A DNA stretch of 35,306 bases from Mnemiopsis leidyi (GCA_000226015.1 JH153551.1:125156-160461); one strand, 5' to 3'. Counted from the stretch's first letter, positions 9,797 to 19,404 are shown. The notes: generated by a model from the letters alone, not told the origin. Numbers and translations: made by a program.

Positions 9797-9937
9797 ACTT
9801 TCAACACTACTATTATACAAATAATTTGAGTGTGAACATGATCATTGATAAAATGATTGAAATATTACGGTAATTTCGCGTTTCACTTGCTACAAGAAGT
9901 ACGTGACAACTCTATTAGTCCTATTCATCATAAAACT
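9797..9937. repeat. Dispersed repeat, copy 1 (about 115 bp near-identical to 24450-24566)
   Basis: ATAATTTGAGTGTGAACATG through CTATTAGTCCTATTCATCAT is shared with 24450-24566 with only a few substitutions. A diverged start of the same unit (TACTTTCAACAACTACTACT) appears near 4098-4140. No terminal repeats or target duplications recognised. Confidence 0.8.
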
Positions 9938-10079
9938 GGACGGTTAATAAAATCCATAAAATTTCTTTCCGACCGAAATTATCGAAAGAATCAAAAGCTT
10001 TTAAAAATTTGATAATTTTAACGAAATTTTGACTTCAATCTGCAGCATTTTAAGATAAAAATTTTAAGTTTAATAAAAA

Positions 10080-10270
10080 ATCCGATCGGGTCTACCATCA
10101 ACTCGCGGACAGCCGCCAAATTATGTCCGCCAACCAGACTTGAAGCTTAGTTCCGCGAGTTGGCGGAATAGTTCCACGGTTGACTTATTCCCCCGCGGAA
10201 TTGTAACAAAAATTGTGTCGGAACTAATCCGCCCCGAAACAGAACTAGTCCGTCGGGGAATATAGTCCGC
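10080..10270. repeat. Inverted-repeat region rich in CCGC motifs
   Basis: AACTCGCGGA (10100-10109) pairs with TCCGCGAGTT (10152-10161), extended by GCCGCCAA against TTGGCGGA. Further GTCCG/CGGAC dyads follow to 10270. Possible remnant of a palindromic element. Confidence 0.45.
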
Positions 10271-10636
10271 AAAATTTAAATTTCAAACTTAAATTTACGG
10301 GTTTAAATTGCAATTTAAGTGTCTTACCAGATCAGGTCTCAAACAGGTCTCAGTGATTTCAGAGGAAAATTTTAGCTGCCCCTCAAGGTCGACATAACTA
10401 TCCATTGAGCACACCGAAATCCTGATGGTCTTTCTTACTCCTTGCACTAGGTCTTTATTATAATTGCTGGTTGCTATGACAAGAGAAACAAGATTATAAT
10501 GATATTCAAATGCATGGTATCCGTGGTAACGTAACCATGGTGATTATTGTTATACTCTCCTATAAGGAGAGTGAGTATAACATCTTCTTTTCCCCGCCTG
10601 TATTCTGTAAGAACTCCACACCATTCTCCTATCCAT

Positions 10637-10925
10637 GTTATTCTTACTGGAGTTGTTATTCTTACTGGAGTTGTTATTCTTACTGGAGTTGTTATTCTTA
10701 CTGGAGTTGTTATTCTTACTGGAGTTGTTATTCTTTCTGGAGTTGTTATTCTTTCTGGAGTTGTTATCCTTACTGGAGTTGTTATTCTTACTGGAGTTGT
10801 TATTCTTACTGGAGTTGTTATTCTTACTGGAGTTGTTATTCTTACTGGAGTTGTTATTCTTACTGGAGTTGTTATTCTTACTGGAGTTGACTCTCCTATC
10901 CATGTTATTCGTACTGGAGTTGACT
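10637..10925. repeat. 18-bp minisatellite, about 14 copies
   Basis: The unit is GTTATTCTTACTGGAGTT. The 18-bp period keeps several frames open on both strands; the resulting repeat peptides are not credible genes. The flanking sequence TCCTATCCATGTTATTC occurs at both ends of the array. Confidence 0.95.
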
Positions 10926-10944
10926 CAGCGTTTGCAATAAAAGG

Positions 10945-11230
10945 CTAAAAAATCGGTCGTAGGACCTTGTCATGAGCAACACTACATCCTGCTAATATGT
11001 GCGGGATGGTGCCAATCATCTCTTTAGACAACTTACACTTTCCATCTTCTTCCTCAGACCACTTTGCAACCAGAGATGGGGTTAGGAGGGTTCCAGACAC
11101 AGCACTTAACATAAACCCAACCAGAGAATCTCCGAAATGTGTGTGCCAGCTCATATCAGTCTTAAAGCTCCCTCCACTCACCCCACCGGCCTTACCGTTC
11201 CAAAGAACCTACTTGAAGTTCCCACTCTCT
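10945..11230 (-). pseudogene. Non-LTR retrotransposon reverse transcriptase C-terminal relic
   Basis: The minus-strand translation resembles the region downstream of the polymerase domain in many animal LINE-type ORFs. Visible pieces are FMLSAVSGTLLTPSLVAKW, then C-x-L, then GTIPHILAGCSVAH, matching the familiar 'LP(T/S)PxNLxxW ... CxLC ... GTxxHILxxC' pattern. The 'WRHD' box that normally follows is broken by a stop at about 10945, and one knuckle cysteine is missing. A dead fragment. Confidence 0.6.
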
Positions 11231-11267
11231 CTCAATATTCTCCTTACTTCTGGCCATGACCTCCCTC

Positions 11268-11478
11268 GGGGGAATTGTTCCCACTTTACTACAGTTGTTA
11301 AGGGGGAATTGTTCCAACTTTACTACAGTTGTTAAGGAGGAATTGTTCCCACTTTAGTACAGTTGTTAAGAGGGAATTGTTCCCACTTTACTACAGTTGT
11401 TAAGGGGGGAATTGTTCCCACTTTACTACAGTTGTTAAGGGGGAATTGTTTCCAATTTACTACAGTTGTTAAGGGGCA
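11268..11478. repeat. 36-bp minisatellite, about 6 copies
   Basis: The unit is GGGGGAATTGTTCCCACTTT followed by ACTACAGTTGTTAA. Copies differ by single bases. The array lies next to the retrotransposon relic. Confidence 0.92.
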
Positions 11479-11492
11479 ATTGTAAAAATTTA

Positions 11493-11535
11493 GCTAGACC
11501 AACTGACGTCTGACCGTACAGTCAGTTGGTCTAGC
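11493..11535. repeat. Perfect 15-bp hairpin
   Basis: GCTAGACCAACTGAC (11493-11507) and GTCAGTTGGTCTAGC (11521-11535) are exact reverse complements around a 13-nt loop. It sits directly after the 36-bp array. Could be a tiny palindromic insertion or a transcript hairpin. Confidence 0.75.
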
Positions 11536-12979
11536 TTCCACAAACCCCTGTTTTCTCCCTCTTAAGGGAATAACCTTTCACAATTATACTGTACTGTAAA
11601 GCTATAATATAATCCTGTCTGTTAATGTCGATGCGAATTTGTTATGGTTACTTAGTGACATACTATTTGTATTAATCAAAATCAAGAATAACAGCTTAAA
11701 GTTTTGTTAATTCTTGTCGAAGTTGGAAGTTATACTACAGCTATAACTCGCTAGTCTCGGGCGAAAAATTTAGACACTCTGAGTCATGGATATCATCTCG
11801 TTAAGATACTTTAGCCCGCATGAATCTAAACGGCCACCGTTAATTTGTTATACTTACTTTGTTACCGTGCAACTCTTCCTTTGGTTTAACACTAAAAGTT
11901 GACATGAACCATCTTAACTTTATAAAATTGAATTTTTCCACCCAGCCGGCCGCGAAGCGGCCTTAACAAGGCATAAGGTGGTTAGGAATCGGGAGATTTG
12001 GTAGTATATATATAGTGGGGTTAGCAGGATGGTGGTCCGTCGTCGTAGTCGTGGTCGTCGCGGTCGTCGTGTCCCGCTCCTTTATCAAAACAGCGATTGC
12101 GCAGGGTTAGAAATTGTTTTCAATTCAATGCGCCGCGCATCACTGTAGACTGATTAAATTTAATGAATGGGATCGTGAGTGTGGGATTTGATTAATGATT
12201 GGTTTTGCAAATTGGGACATGGCAATCAAAGTGTTTGTCTGTATGATGTAACTGACAACAAAAATAAAAAAACATAATCGGCTAAAACATTTTCTCAAAC
12301 ACAAAAAGTCACTGAAAATCACTATAATTGTTCGATTTGTGATTTGGGCGGTGCAAAATTAAAATGTGCATTGTGACATTAGCAACAGGATATTAAAGGT
12401 TTAAGATAATGAATGAATGTCAGATGGCAAAATTTCACTCGCATACCTACAACATATTGCATCTGCATCACAGATCAAATCGTCGACAAAACGAAGCAAT
12501 AGCAAATCGAACTAACAACCTAGCGCAAGAGTTTTAGCGCGCACAATTTTCATTTTGTAATGTAATTGTACGTGCAATGTCAATATTATAAACATGGTGC
12601 GCGTTATCAATGCATGGCTCATGCCTAAAATCTCTGCATGTGAGTGGCGAGTATGTAAAGTGTAGTATTATTCTTCATCAATCTCAAATAAGATTTTAAC
12701 AGCTACGGCTGGGTGGAAATATATCGCCCGTCTGTTGGGAATAATGGGCGAAATTCTTGTTCTATTACAAATTATAATTAGATCGCTAAGTCATTATCTG
12801 GGTAGCTCTGTATTACTTTTTGCAATTTTTCCTTTCAGCTTCGCCTTCCCCAAATTTAGAGTTAAATGTAAAGGTTTTGTTAAATGAAAAGAGAGATGGA
12901 AATTTTAAGCGTCCGCCGTCCGCCAAAGGCCAAACAAAGCGGGTGCAATACTTGTTTTTATTAATTTTCCTAAATCAGT
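11536..12979. other. Intron, no gene seen
   Basis: Contains a CGT-rich low-complexity tract at 12033-12075 (CGTCGTAGTCGTGGTCGTCG) but no supported gene, RNA or element. Confidence 0.55.
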
Positions 12980-13135
12980 AAGAAATTATAAATCTGCCAC
13001 TTTGGATAGATATCTAAACTACTCGGCTGATTGGAGACCAAGTTCCTTCAGGTTGCCCGATATAGCATCGGCCGTTTGATAAGTAAGAATATCTCAACTA
13101 GTGTACTTGCAGCAGGAAATGCTATCGCTCAACAC
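12980..13135. repeat. Orphan third copy of the peptide-gene promoter flank
   Basis: Shares GGCTGATTGGAGACCAAG, the adjoining TTCCTTC(A/C)GGTTGCCC, and TGTACTTGCAGCAGGAAATG with the region just 5' of peptide gene A (5561-5705). The gene-proximal exons are not found on the expected side, below 12980. It is a truncated duplicate, or its gene has been lost. Confidence 0.75.
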
Positions 13136-13171
13136 ATGTACAATATTAAGTAACACCGCTAGCGGGATGGG

Positions 13172-13220
13172 ATGATAGACACATACGAGTGCGTGCAGCG
13201 AACGAGTATGTGTTTATCAT
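13172..13220. repeat. Hairpin with 15-bp arms
   Basis: ATGATAGACACATAC (13172-13186) pairs with GTATGTGTTTATCAT (13206-13220) with one G:T pair. Flanking TAACACC and GGTGTAA extend the symmetry loosely. Possibly a small MITE-like remnant. Confidence 0.6.
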
Positions 13221-14096
13221 GGTGTAACCCCGACACACTTCAAAACAAGTGTATTTAAATGTGTGCTTTGTTAGCATAGAAACACTTAATTCAGCTGTCA
13301 TTTTCGTGTTCTTACGTTTAATGTGAAGATTTATGTAAGGAGTAGCAGCGACGTTCCACAGAGTCGTAGGTCCGTTCTGGTGATTCCTAGTCAGGAGTCC
13401 TTAAAATCAATGAGCAGAAGACTGAGTTTGTCAGGGGTATTACAAATGGAACAAGCTTCCAATAACAACATAAATAGATAAGCAATAGACGTCAGAATTT
13501 TTGGGGAAGAGTCGGAAATTCTGTCTGTCACGTGTTTAACACTTTTAATTTTGTGATTTGTTGATATATTCTTGTATAATCACGACGAGTCCGTTAGTGT
13601 TCTCTAGTGATAAACTTCCGTTTAGTTCCGTTTAATTCCGTGATAGTGTTTCTCGGAATTGGTTTGCACTAGCAGTCTATAGTTCAGTTAAATTTGTTTC
13701 ATTACATATTCACTAACTACATAAAGTGGCCTAATTTGAAGACAAAAGCGTGATTTTGGATTTATGTCAAATGAGGCTTAGTAAGGAAATTTTATTACGA
13801 TCCTTATAAAACAGCATAAAGGACAAAAGACACCATACGTGAAACTTACTTTATTTCCCTTTGTTGCACTGGATGATTGATGTTATTACGACCTGTCTGT
13901 GTGCTGCACCCATAAATACAGCGATCACGAAAATTGTAATTTCCATGGCGACGAATTTAAATTGCATACGTGTGAGTTCGAACGCACGAACGCACGTACA
14001 CGCTTCAAAAAGCGAGTTTACACCACCCATCGAATGTTATGATGTTGACCCTTGCGCGTTTGACGTAAAAATGCTTAAGTTATAATGTTAACCAGA
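13221..14096. other. Intron, no gene seen
   Basis: No exon with matching splice phase, no element and no RNA gene recognised. Confidence 0.55.
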
Positions 14097-14365
14097 TACC
14101 AAGTTTTTAAGTTACCAAGTTACTAAGTTACCAAGTTACCAAGATACTAGGCTTTTAAGTTACCAAGGTAACAGGTTACTAAGTTACAACGCTACCAAGT
14201 TACCAAGTTACCAAGTTACCAAGTGACTAAGTTATCCAGATACCAAGTTACCAAGTTACTAAGTTACCAGGTTACTAAGTTACCAAGTTACCGGGTACTA
14301 AGTTATATAATATACCAGGTAATTAAATTTCCAAGCTACTAAGTTACAAAGTTACTAAATCTAAA
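14097..14365. repeat. 8-9-bp minisatellite (AAGTTACC/AAGTTACT)
   Basis: About thirty degenerate copies. It ends roughly 30 bp before the next receptor exon's acceptor. Confidence 0.92.
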
Positions 14366-14394
14366 ATAACGTCACCCAGGGCTGGAAATATCAG

Positions 14395-14516
14395 GGGACA
14401 TGGTTATAGGAGGGATGCCGCACCAGTCTCACCCGCCGTACCTATTCGAGGGGCTCATCAAGGACCTCGCAGTATGGAATACACCCTTGTCCCAGGAACA
14501 GGTTTCTACATTAAAA
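14395..14516 (+). CDS. Receptor exon: pentraxin domain 1, C-terminal part
   Basis: The acceptor is GGAAATATCAG; phase in 1 joins 3832. It encodes GDMVIGGMPHQ, YLFEGLIKDLAVWNT and PLSQEQVSTLK. This matches the pentraxin 'GxLVLGQ... FxGxLxxVxxWxxxLSxxEvxxL' stretch. Two donors are possible, CAG|GTTTCT at 14502 and AAA|GTAGAT at 14517, both phase 0; the second keeps more of the conserved helix. The exon end is copied into the following repeat array. Confidence 0.85.
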
Positions 14517-14700
14517 GTAGATTAGAATCATAGGAGATAATTGTCATTAGAAATTAACAATTATTAGGAACAGGTATCTACATTAAAAGTAGATTAGAAT
14601 CATAGGAGATCATTGACATTAGAAATTACCGATTATTAGGAACAGGTTTCTACATTAAAAGTAGATTAGAATCATAGGAGATAATTGTCATTAGAAATTA
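14494..14700. repeat. 72-bp tandem repeat copying an exon end and splice donor (3 copies)
   Basis: Copies start at 14494, 14566 and 14638 with AGGAACAGGT(T/A)TCTACA. The first copy is the last part of the pentraxin exon itself, so both candidate donors are repeated downstream in the intron. Confidence 0.9.
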
Positions 14701-14702
14701 CC

Positions 14703-15114
14703 AATGATCCAGGTTACGGAATACAGTGAGGTATTGCCATGGTAACAAGCAATGATCCAGGTTAGGGAATACAGTGAGGTATTGCCATGGTAACAAGCAA
14801 TGATCCAGGTTAAGGAATACAGTGAGATATTGACATGGTAACAAGCAATGATCCATGGTAGGGAATACAGTGAGGTATTGCCATGGTAACAAGCAATGAT
14901 CTAGGTTAGGGAATACAGTGAGATATTGCCATGGTAACAAGCAATGATCCAGGTTAGGGAATACAGTGAGGTATTGACATGGTAACAAGCAATGATCTAG
15001 GTTAGGGAACACAGTAAGGTATTGCCATGGTAACAAGCAATGATCCAGGTTAGGGAATACAGTGAGGTATTGCCATGGTAACAAGCAATGATCCAGGTTA
15101 GGGAATACAGTGAG
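14703..15114. repeat. 48-bp minisatellite ending at a splice acceptor (about 8.6 copies)
   Basis: The unit includes CAATGATCCAGGTTAGGGAA, then TACAGTGAGGTATTGCCATG and GTAACAAG. The last copy merges with the acceptor of the next exon (GGGAATACAGTGAG|GGATG). Because 48 is divisible by three, long spurious frames appear on the minus strand. Confidence 0.93.
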
Positions 15115-15223
15115 GGATGTTTGATGCCTCGTGTAGAAGATATCATGGTACCCTGGTCCAGGATCAAGAACCACACCGAGCCAAGCCTCCTTCTCGAGCA
15201 GACTTATCAGGACTCTTGCACTG
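15115..15223 (+). CDS. Receptor exon: pentraxin domain 1, last strand and linker
   Basis: Encodes GCLMPRVEDIMVPWSRIKN and continues to a DSC near the end; the 'GnixxW' end strand of pentraxins is visible. The donor is CACTG|GTAACT, phase 1. With the phase-0 donor of the previous exon the acceptor must be GTGAG|GGA at 15114. The stronger-looking ATACAG|TG at 15110 would need phase 2. Start therefore uncertain by 4 nt. Confidence 0.7.
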
Positions 15224-15366
15224 GTAACTACTACTTACTTTCTACCTTTTTCTTAGTTATTGTTACCAAGTAACTGTTTTGGATACAGCGGAAAATTTAT
15301 TCTGATTGAAAGTTTCTCTAATTCTCTAGGACTTGAAATATTCTAACGTCCGCCTCCATTCTTCAG

Positions 15367-15504
15367 CTCCGGTCTGTACTGGCTCATGTCCCCCTGACAC
15401 CTGGAGGTGTGGATCGTGCGACTGTATTCCACTCAGTAGGAGGTGCGACAGACTGCCCGGGGACTGTTTGGATGGGAGTGACGAAACTGGATGTCCCCTG
15501 CTAG
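15367..15504 (+). CDS. Receptor exon: LDLa domain 2
   Basis: The acceptor is CATTCTTCAG and the donor CTAG|GTAATT; phase 1 on both sides, a classic shuffling-competent module. Six cysteines run from CTGSCPPDTWRCGSCDCIPL to CDRLPGDCLDGSDETGC, including the Ca-binding D-x-SDE end. Its Ala first codon is completed by the G of the previous exon. Confidence 0.92.
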   Translation, partial: LRSVLAHVPLTPGGVDRATVFHSVGGATDCPGTVWMGVTKLDVPC

Positions 15505-15699
15505 GTAATTGTTACTTAGTTATTTAGTAAGGAGGGGGGCACTGATAATGACCATGGCATCCTAGAATTTGCCCCATGTTCATAGCTCAAAAATTCTTGG
15601 TAGTAAATTCCGTTACTGTTACTAACTACTAAGTCACTGTACCAGTTTGGAGAAAGGTTTGACCGTGCTTTCGAAACTGCCCGAAGTTTAGATTACACA

Positions 15700-15896
15700 A
15701 TACACGTGACAATACTCGTGAAACACACGTGACAATACTCGTGAAACACACGTGAAACACACGTGACAATGCACGTGACAATACACGTGAAACACACGTG
15801 ACAATACACGTGAAACACACGTGACAATACACGTGAAACACACGTGACAATACACCTGAAACACACGTGACAATACACGCGAAACACACGTGACAT
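15700..15896. repeat. CACGTG palindrome array, about 22-bp unit
   Basis: The unit is ACACGTGACAATACACGTGA plus AAC. I count 13 exact CACGTG hexamers in under 200 bp. It lies immediately upstream of the C-type lectin 1 exon. The E-box core is the binding motif of several bHLH factors, but function here is untested. Confidence 0.9.
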
Positions 15897-15924
15897 GTGA
15901 TTAAATTAATCCCACAATTTTCAG

Positions 15925-16101
15925 ACGGACAGCTGGTGTTGGTAGAAGACTCCCTCACACCGGACCAAGCAGAGGAGGCCTGCTTGAAACTGGGCGGCAG
16001 CTTGGCACTCCTTAGTACTCCGTACATGAGGGAGTACGCTAAAAACATCCTCGTGTATTACGATTACGATATGGCCTGGACGTCCAGTCCTGCCGGACAA
16101 G
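15925..16101 (+). CDS. Receptor exon: C-type lectin domain 1, N-terminal part
   Basis: The acceptor is CACAATTTTCAG and the donor GACAAG|GTAATG; phase 1 on both sides. It carries the C-type lectin signature DQAEEACLKLGGSLALLSTP (first helix, Cys and 'G(G)xLAxxxxP') and then YMREYAKNIL (second helix), with AWTS as the domain's 'WxG/S' strand. Confidence 0.9.
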
Positions 16102-16431
16102 GTAATGAGTCTAGGAGTCTTCTAGTTTTAGAGCGTTTTTAACTTATTTGTTTATTATGGTTTACTCTAATGTACTGACGGTTCTTACTCGGTTTATAAG
16201 CGGCTCTTAAACGGTTCTTAATTGCAGTTCTTAGGCGGTGGGAGGTGTTTGCCCTGAAATCCTGCTTTTTTAACATAGTAGTCGCATTAAAACCGTTTAA
16301 AACGGGTTGAGATTTGTAAATTTGGCGATAAGAGACGCCAACTTTTCTACTTATGCTGACCAGATCCGATGCTAGACACAATGTCAATGCCATGCAGATG
16401 ATAATATTACGACATGTTTATCATTTTTCAG

Positions 16432-16518
16432 GACCAAGACTGTTGAACAAACTTGGAAGCTGGGTCCAAGCGAAGGAAGAAAGCTATGCACGTGCTACAC
16501 TCTGTCAGAGAACCAGAA
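16432..16518 (+). CDS. Receptor exon: C-type lectin domain 1, C-terminal part
   Basis: The acceptor is TCATTTTTCAG and the donor AGAA|GTAAGT; phase 1 on both sides. It encodes GSWVQAKEESYARATLCQRT, matching the closing 'gxW...yalC(e/q)' of C-type lectins. The long Ca-binding loop with WND-type residues is absent, so sugar binding by the canonical site is unlikely. Its phase-1 end joins 21326 directly. Confidence 0.8.
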
Positions 16519-16937
16519 GTAAGTTTTTGTTTACAAAATTTGTAATGAATCTCTACATTTTTCTTCTTCTCCGGAGAGGTGTCAGGTATTCAAACAATCT
16601 AACAGGCTACCTTGAATCTTATTTACGGGTTATATATAGGATTGTTGTACAATCTGTTCGATTCGAAATCAATAACGACGCAAATGCTTATAAAGAAATA
16701 ACATATTGTTACAAAAATATCTAATAAGCAGCGTCAGTGAACGCAAAACAAATATAATAATTTTTACACAGTCATTTACTTCGTTTATACAAAATTGTGC
16801 TTACTCGAATTTTCAACTTAAAGAAAAATTGATACTTTAATTCATGTTAAAGCTTTACAGTCGAAAAATTACAAAAATGTAATCAACTAGTCTCCTACCC
16901 TCAAAAATGGATAAAAGTCGCGGTACCTAAGTTCAAA

Positions 16938-17075
16938 TCACAGCCCCTTAACTTCGAGTTGGATGGGACATCCGGGGAAGACCTTGTCCCCGATGTAGAG
17001 GTCGAGAGAGTACGTCCCGTTACCCTTGCTGGGCGAGAATCCCAGGTTGATGGTCTCATCGTCCACAATCGTACA
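16938..17075 (-). CDS. Nested filamin-repeat gene, last exon
   Basis: Minus-strand acceptor CTCCCTCTAG, phase 0, 45 codons then TGA. It encodes VDDETINLGFSPSKGNGTYS and then IGDKVFPGCPIQLEVKGL. This is the second half of a filamin/ABP280-type immunoglobulin-like repeat ('dGtYxvxyxP... g..IPGSPFxvxV'), with Cys at the usual Ser position. The gene lies antisense inside the receptor intron 16519-21325. Confidence 0.85.
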   Translation of the reverse strand, partial: CTIVDDETINLGFSPSKGNGTYSLDLYIGDKVFPGCPIQLEVKGL

Positions 17076-17259
17076 CTAGAGGGAGCATTCAGTTACAAAG
17101 TGAGAATACTTGTTTGTTTAGAAAGTGAGAATACTTGTTCGGTTAGAAAGTGAGAATTCTTCTTCAACTTAGGGTTTAGAAGTAAGAATAAAACTTAGGG
17201 CGAGAATCAGCGAGAATGTTCCTTTTTTCGAGGTTGGCTGCTGAACCCTATATACTCAC

Positions 17260-17451
17260 ATTGATTGGTACGCTACTGCCGTCAGGTCCAGAACAAGCAG
17301 TCTTCAAGTTACCCTGGTGCTGTTTGGGACAAGGCAGCTTGATGTTTATGTTCTGCTGGGATCTGGGGAGACTGAACTGTCCTGTTACGATCGTCTGTTG
17401 TTGGGTGGCCGGTACCGAGGTTTTTGTCTGGGGAGGTTCAGATTTAGAAGT
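17260..17451 (-). CDS. Nested filamin-repeat gene, exon E
   Basis: The acceptor is TATAACTTCAG and the donor ATCAAT|GTGAGT, phase 0 on both sides. It begins with a Thr/Gln/Pro linker (TSKSEPPQTKTSVPATQQQ), then a strand-rich stretch ending GNLKTACSGPDGSSVPIN. That end is the 'L.xxxxGPxG' opening of the filamin repeat completed in the last exon. Confidence 0.83.
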
Positions 17452-17455
17452 CTGA

Positions 17456-17800
17456 AGTTATAAGTTGGAAATATTTAATCTTCGCTTTAAGCCTATAAGT
17501 TGGAAATATTTGATCTTCGCTTTAAGCCTATAAGTTGGAAATATTTGATCTTCGCTTTAAGCCTATAAGTTGCAAATATTTGATCTTCGCTTTAAGCCTA
17601 TAAGTTGGAAATATTTAATCTTCGCTTTAAGCCTATAAGTTGGGAATATTTAATCTTCGCTTTAAGCCTATAAAGTATAAGTTGCAAATATTTGATCTTC
17701 GCTTTAAGCCTATAAGTTGCAAATATTTGATCTTCGCTTTAAGCCTATAAGTTCGAAATATTTGATCTTCGCTTTAAGCCTATAAGTTGGAAATATAATA
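17456..17800. repeat. 35-bp minisatellite, about 10 copies
   Basis: The unit is CCTATAAGTTGGAAATATTT then GATCTTCGCTTTAAG. It begins a few bases from the acceptor of filamin-gene exon E and fills that gene's intron. The shared ...TTATAACTT / TTATAGGCTT context suggests it grew from the boundary. Confidence 0.94.
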
Positions 17801-18090
17801 ACTTTGAAATAGTCTCGATGCAGCCGCGGGAAGAAATGTGTTAATGTTCTTTAATTGCAGGATGTGGATAATAATATAAATTTGATCACATGGTGAGATT
17901 ATCCAACTTTTAGTGGGCAGCTCCGTCAACCGATGACAAGTTGGTTGCTTAATCCAGCGGTCCACGACTAGGATTTATCAATTCTCAGCCCATTTCTCCG
18001 CTTTAGCCTAAGGCTTCACTAAAGAGGTCAACCGTGTCAAGGTTTCAACAAGAACTCACCAAACAATTGGAAACAACTAAAACAACTCAC

Positions 18091-18196
18091 TATGGTAGTG
18101 GTGGTCCTGGTTGTTCTGGAGGTATACCCGGGTTCCTCCTTGGTAGTGGTAGTCGTGGTCGTCTCACCCTCACCCGGCTTGTTCTCTCCAGGCATC
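18091..18196 (-). CDS. Nested filamin-repeat gene, exon D (Thr-rich linker)
   Basis: The acceptor is ACAACCGCAG and the donor ACCATA|GTGAGT; phase in 2, out 0. It encodes MPGENKPGEGE, a run of Thr, KEEPGYTSR, and a second Thr-rich run. A mucin-like flexible linker with potential O-glycosylation if extracellular. The Met at its start is read through from the previous exon. Confidence 0.75.
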
Positions 18197-18503
18197 CTGC
18201 GGTTGTGACAATTGGATAAGCTGATGACAACTGCAGTATTTGACTCGTATGCAAGGCGACAAAAGAAAGGATTGTGATTCTCAGCGCCAACTTGAGACTG
18301 GAATTTTAAAGACTGGATAAGGATGCATTGGGATGCACTCTGGTGTCTTTCCTTCAGCTTATTCGAGACCATATTTGGTAGTGATTCCAGGTTCACTGAA
18401 CTTTATGAAGTTTGATAAAAATAGCAGGTATTTATGAAGTAGCAGGCCATTCAAATTAGCATATTGCTTTATTGGAAACAAGCAGAAGTGACTCAGAACT
18501 TAC

Positions 18504-18596
18504 GAGAAATGAACAGTCCCGTCCTCGTTTTTCTTGACGTTCATTCCGGGAATGTCTGCGTTAACTTCCGTCGTACTTCCGTCCTCGCCCTTCAAC
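18504..18596 (-). CDS. Nested filamin-repeat gene, exon C
   Basis: The acceptor is GGGCGGCCCCAG-like (CGCCCCAG) and the donor TTTCTC|GTAAGT; phase 2 on both sides, 31 codons. It encodes LKGEDGSTTEVNADIPGMNV and then KNEDGTVHFS. The motif DIPGxxVxxNEDGxxxF repeats that of exon B, so exons B and C are an internal duplication. Confidence 0.75.
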
Positions 18597-18759
18597 CTGG
18601 GGCGGAATGATAAAGTTTACACATTGTATGTGAAATAAGAAATTAAAAGTTGTAAGAATCTTTTCTGAGACCGAAAAAGAAATGAATTTTCGGGGATAAT
18701 CAACGACATTGACGACATTTAAGAAACTTGACGACATTGCCGACAATTGAGCAACTTAC

Positions 18760-18860
18760 AGGAAGCTCATGCTGCCGTCCTCATTAGACTGTATGTCGAG
18801 ACCAGGGATGTTCAAATCAAACTCACTTATGTTCCTGCTTGTTGCTGTTGTTTCCTGAGT
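18760..18860 (-). CDS. Nested filamin-repeat gene, exon B
   Basis: The acceptor is AACCTGCTCAG and the donor CTTCCT|GTAAGT; phase in 0, out 2. It encodes TQETTATSRNISEFDLNIPG and then LDIQSNEDGSMSFL. It pairs with exon C as a roughly 20-residue repeat. Confidence 0.72.
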
Positions 18861-19054
18861 CTGAGCAGGTTTGGGCGTTTTGAGAGTTAAGTGAGCATGA
18901 AAGAAAGTGAAGGATAACCGTTTTCTCAGTATTCAAGAATCTTCATTGATTTTTTCGCTGCACTAAAGATATACGAAGGTTTTGAATGAGTATGAAAAAG
19001 TGTGAAGTGTTAGTGATTAAAACCATCAACTTTATCAGAGGGACAGTGTGGTAC

Positions 19055-19240
19055 CTTGTTGGAAGTGCCGCTGATCTTGATGTTACTGATGTTTGAGAGT
19101 ACAGCAGGGTCGTACTCGAACTCCAGCTCGATCTTGTACTTCCCCTTCTTCTCCGGAATAACGCTGATGTCCTGACAGATTCCTCGCGACACGTTCGTTA
19201 CCTCCACTTCCTCGTTTGTGTCGAGAGAGACACAGGTCGC
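19055..19240 (-). CDS. Nested filamin-repeat gene, exon A (first one recognised)
   Basis: The acceptor is CATACTTCAG and the donor AACAAG|GTACCA, phase 0 on both sides, 62 codons. It encodes a beta-rich stretch, TNVSRGICQDISVIPEKKGK, then YKIELEFEYDPAVLSNISN, ending in SGTSNK. It resembles an immunoglobulin-like sandwich of the filamin or related type, but not clearly. No start codon or signal peptide was found, so the 5' end is missing. Confidence 0.72.
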
Positions 19241-19404
19241 CTGAAGTATGAGAGATTCAGGATCTGAGGTTATAGATCGTAGGAGTGGGAACAGAAACAA
19301 AGCAGATCAAGTTTAGTGTAAAGTAAAATTTGGTGGCGTAAAGTTAGAATGATATTGACCTTCGCGAGGGGAGAGGGAAATCCGATGTAGACCAATTTAG
19401 CCAT

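Noticed and set aside
10550..10948. Long repeat-peptide frames (KNNNSS-type and others) on both strands
   Set aside because: They are produced by an 18-bp minisatellite whose period is a multiple of three. No start context, domain or splice support.
13861..14085. 74-codon plus-strand frame
   Set aside because: Lies in an intron without splice-phase fit or recognisable features.
14698..15174. 158-codon minus-strand frame with a 16-residue repeat
   Set aside because: It is the 48-bp minisatellite read in frame, overlapping a well-supported plus-strand exon.
15700..15896. CRISPR-like array
   Set aside because: The spacing is a continuous tandem repeat without unique spacers, and the genome is animal.
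15629..16048. Minus-strand frames rich in CHVCF/VSRVLS repeats
   Set aside because: Shadow of the CACGTG array and of the C-type lectin 1 exon on the plus strand.
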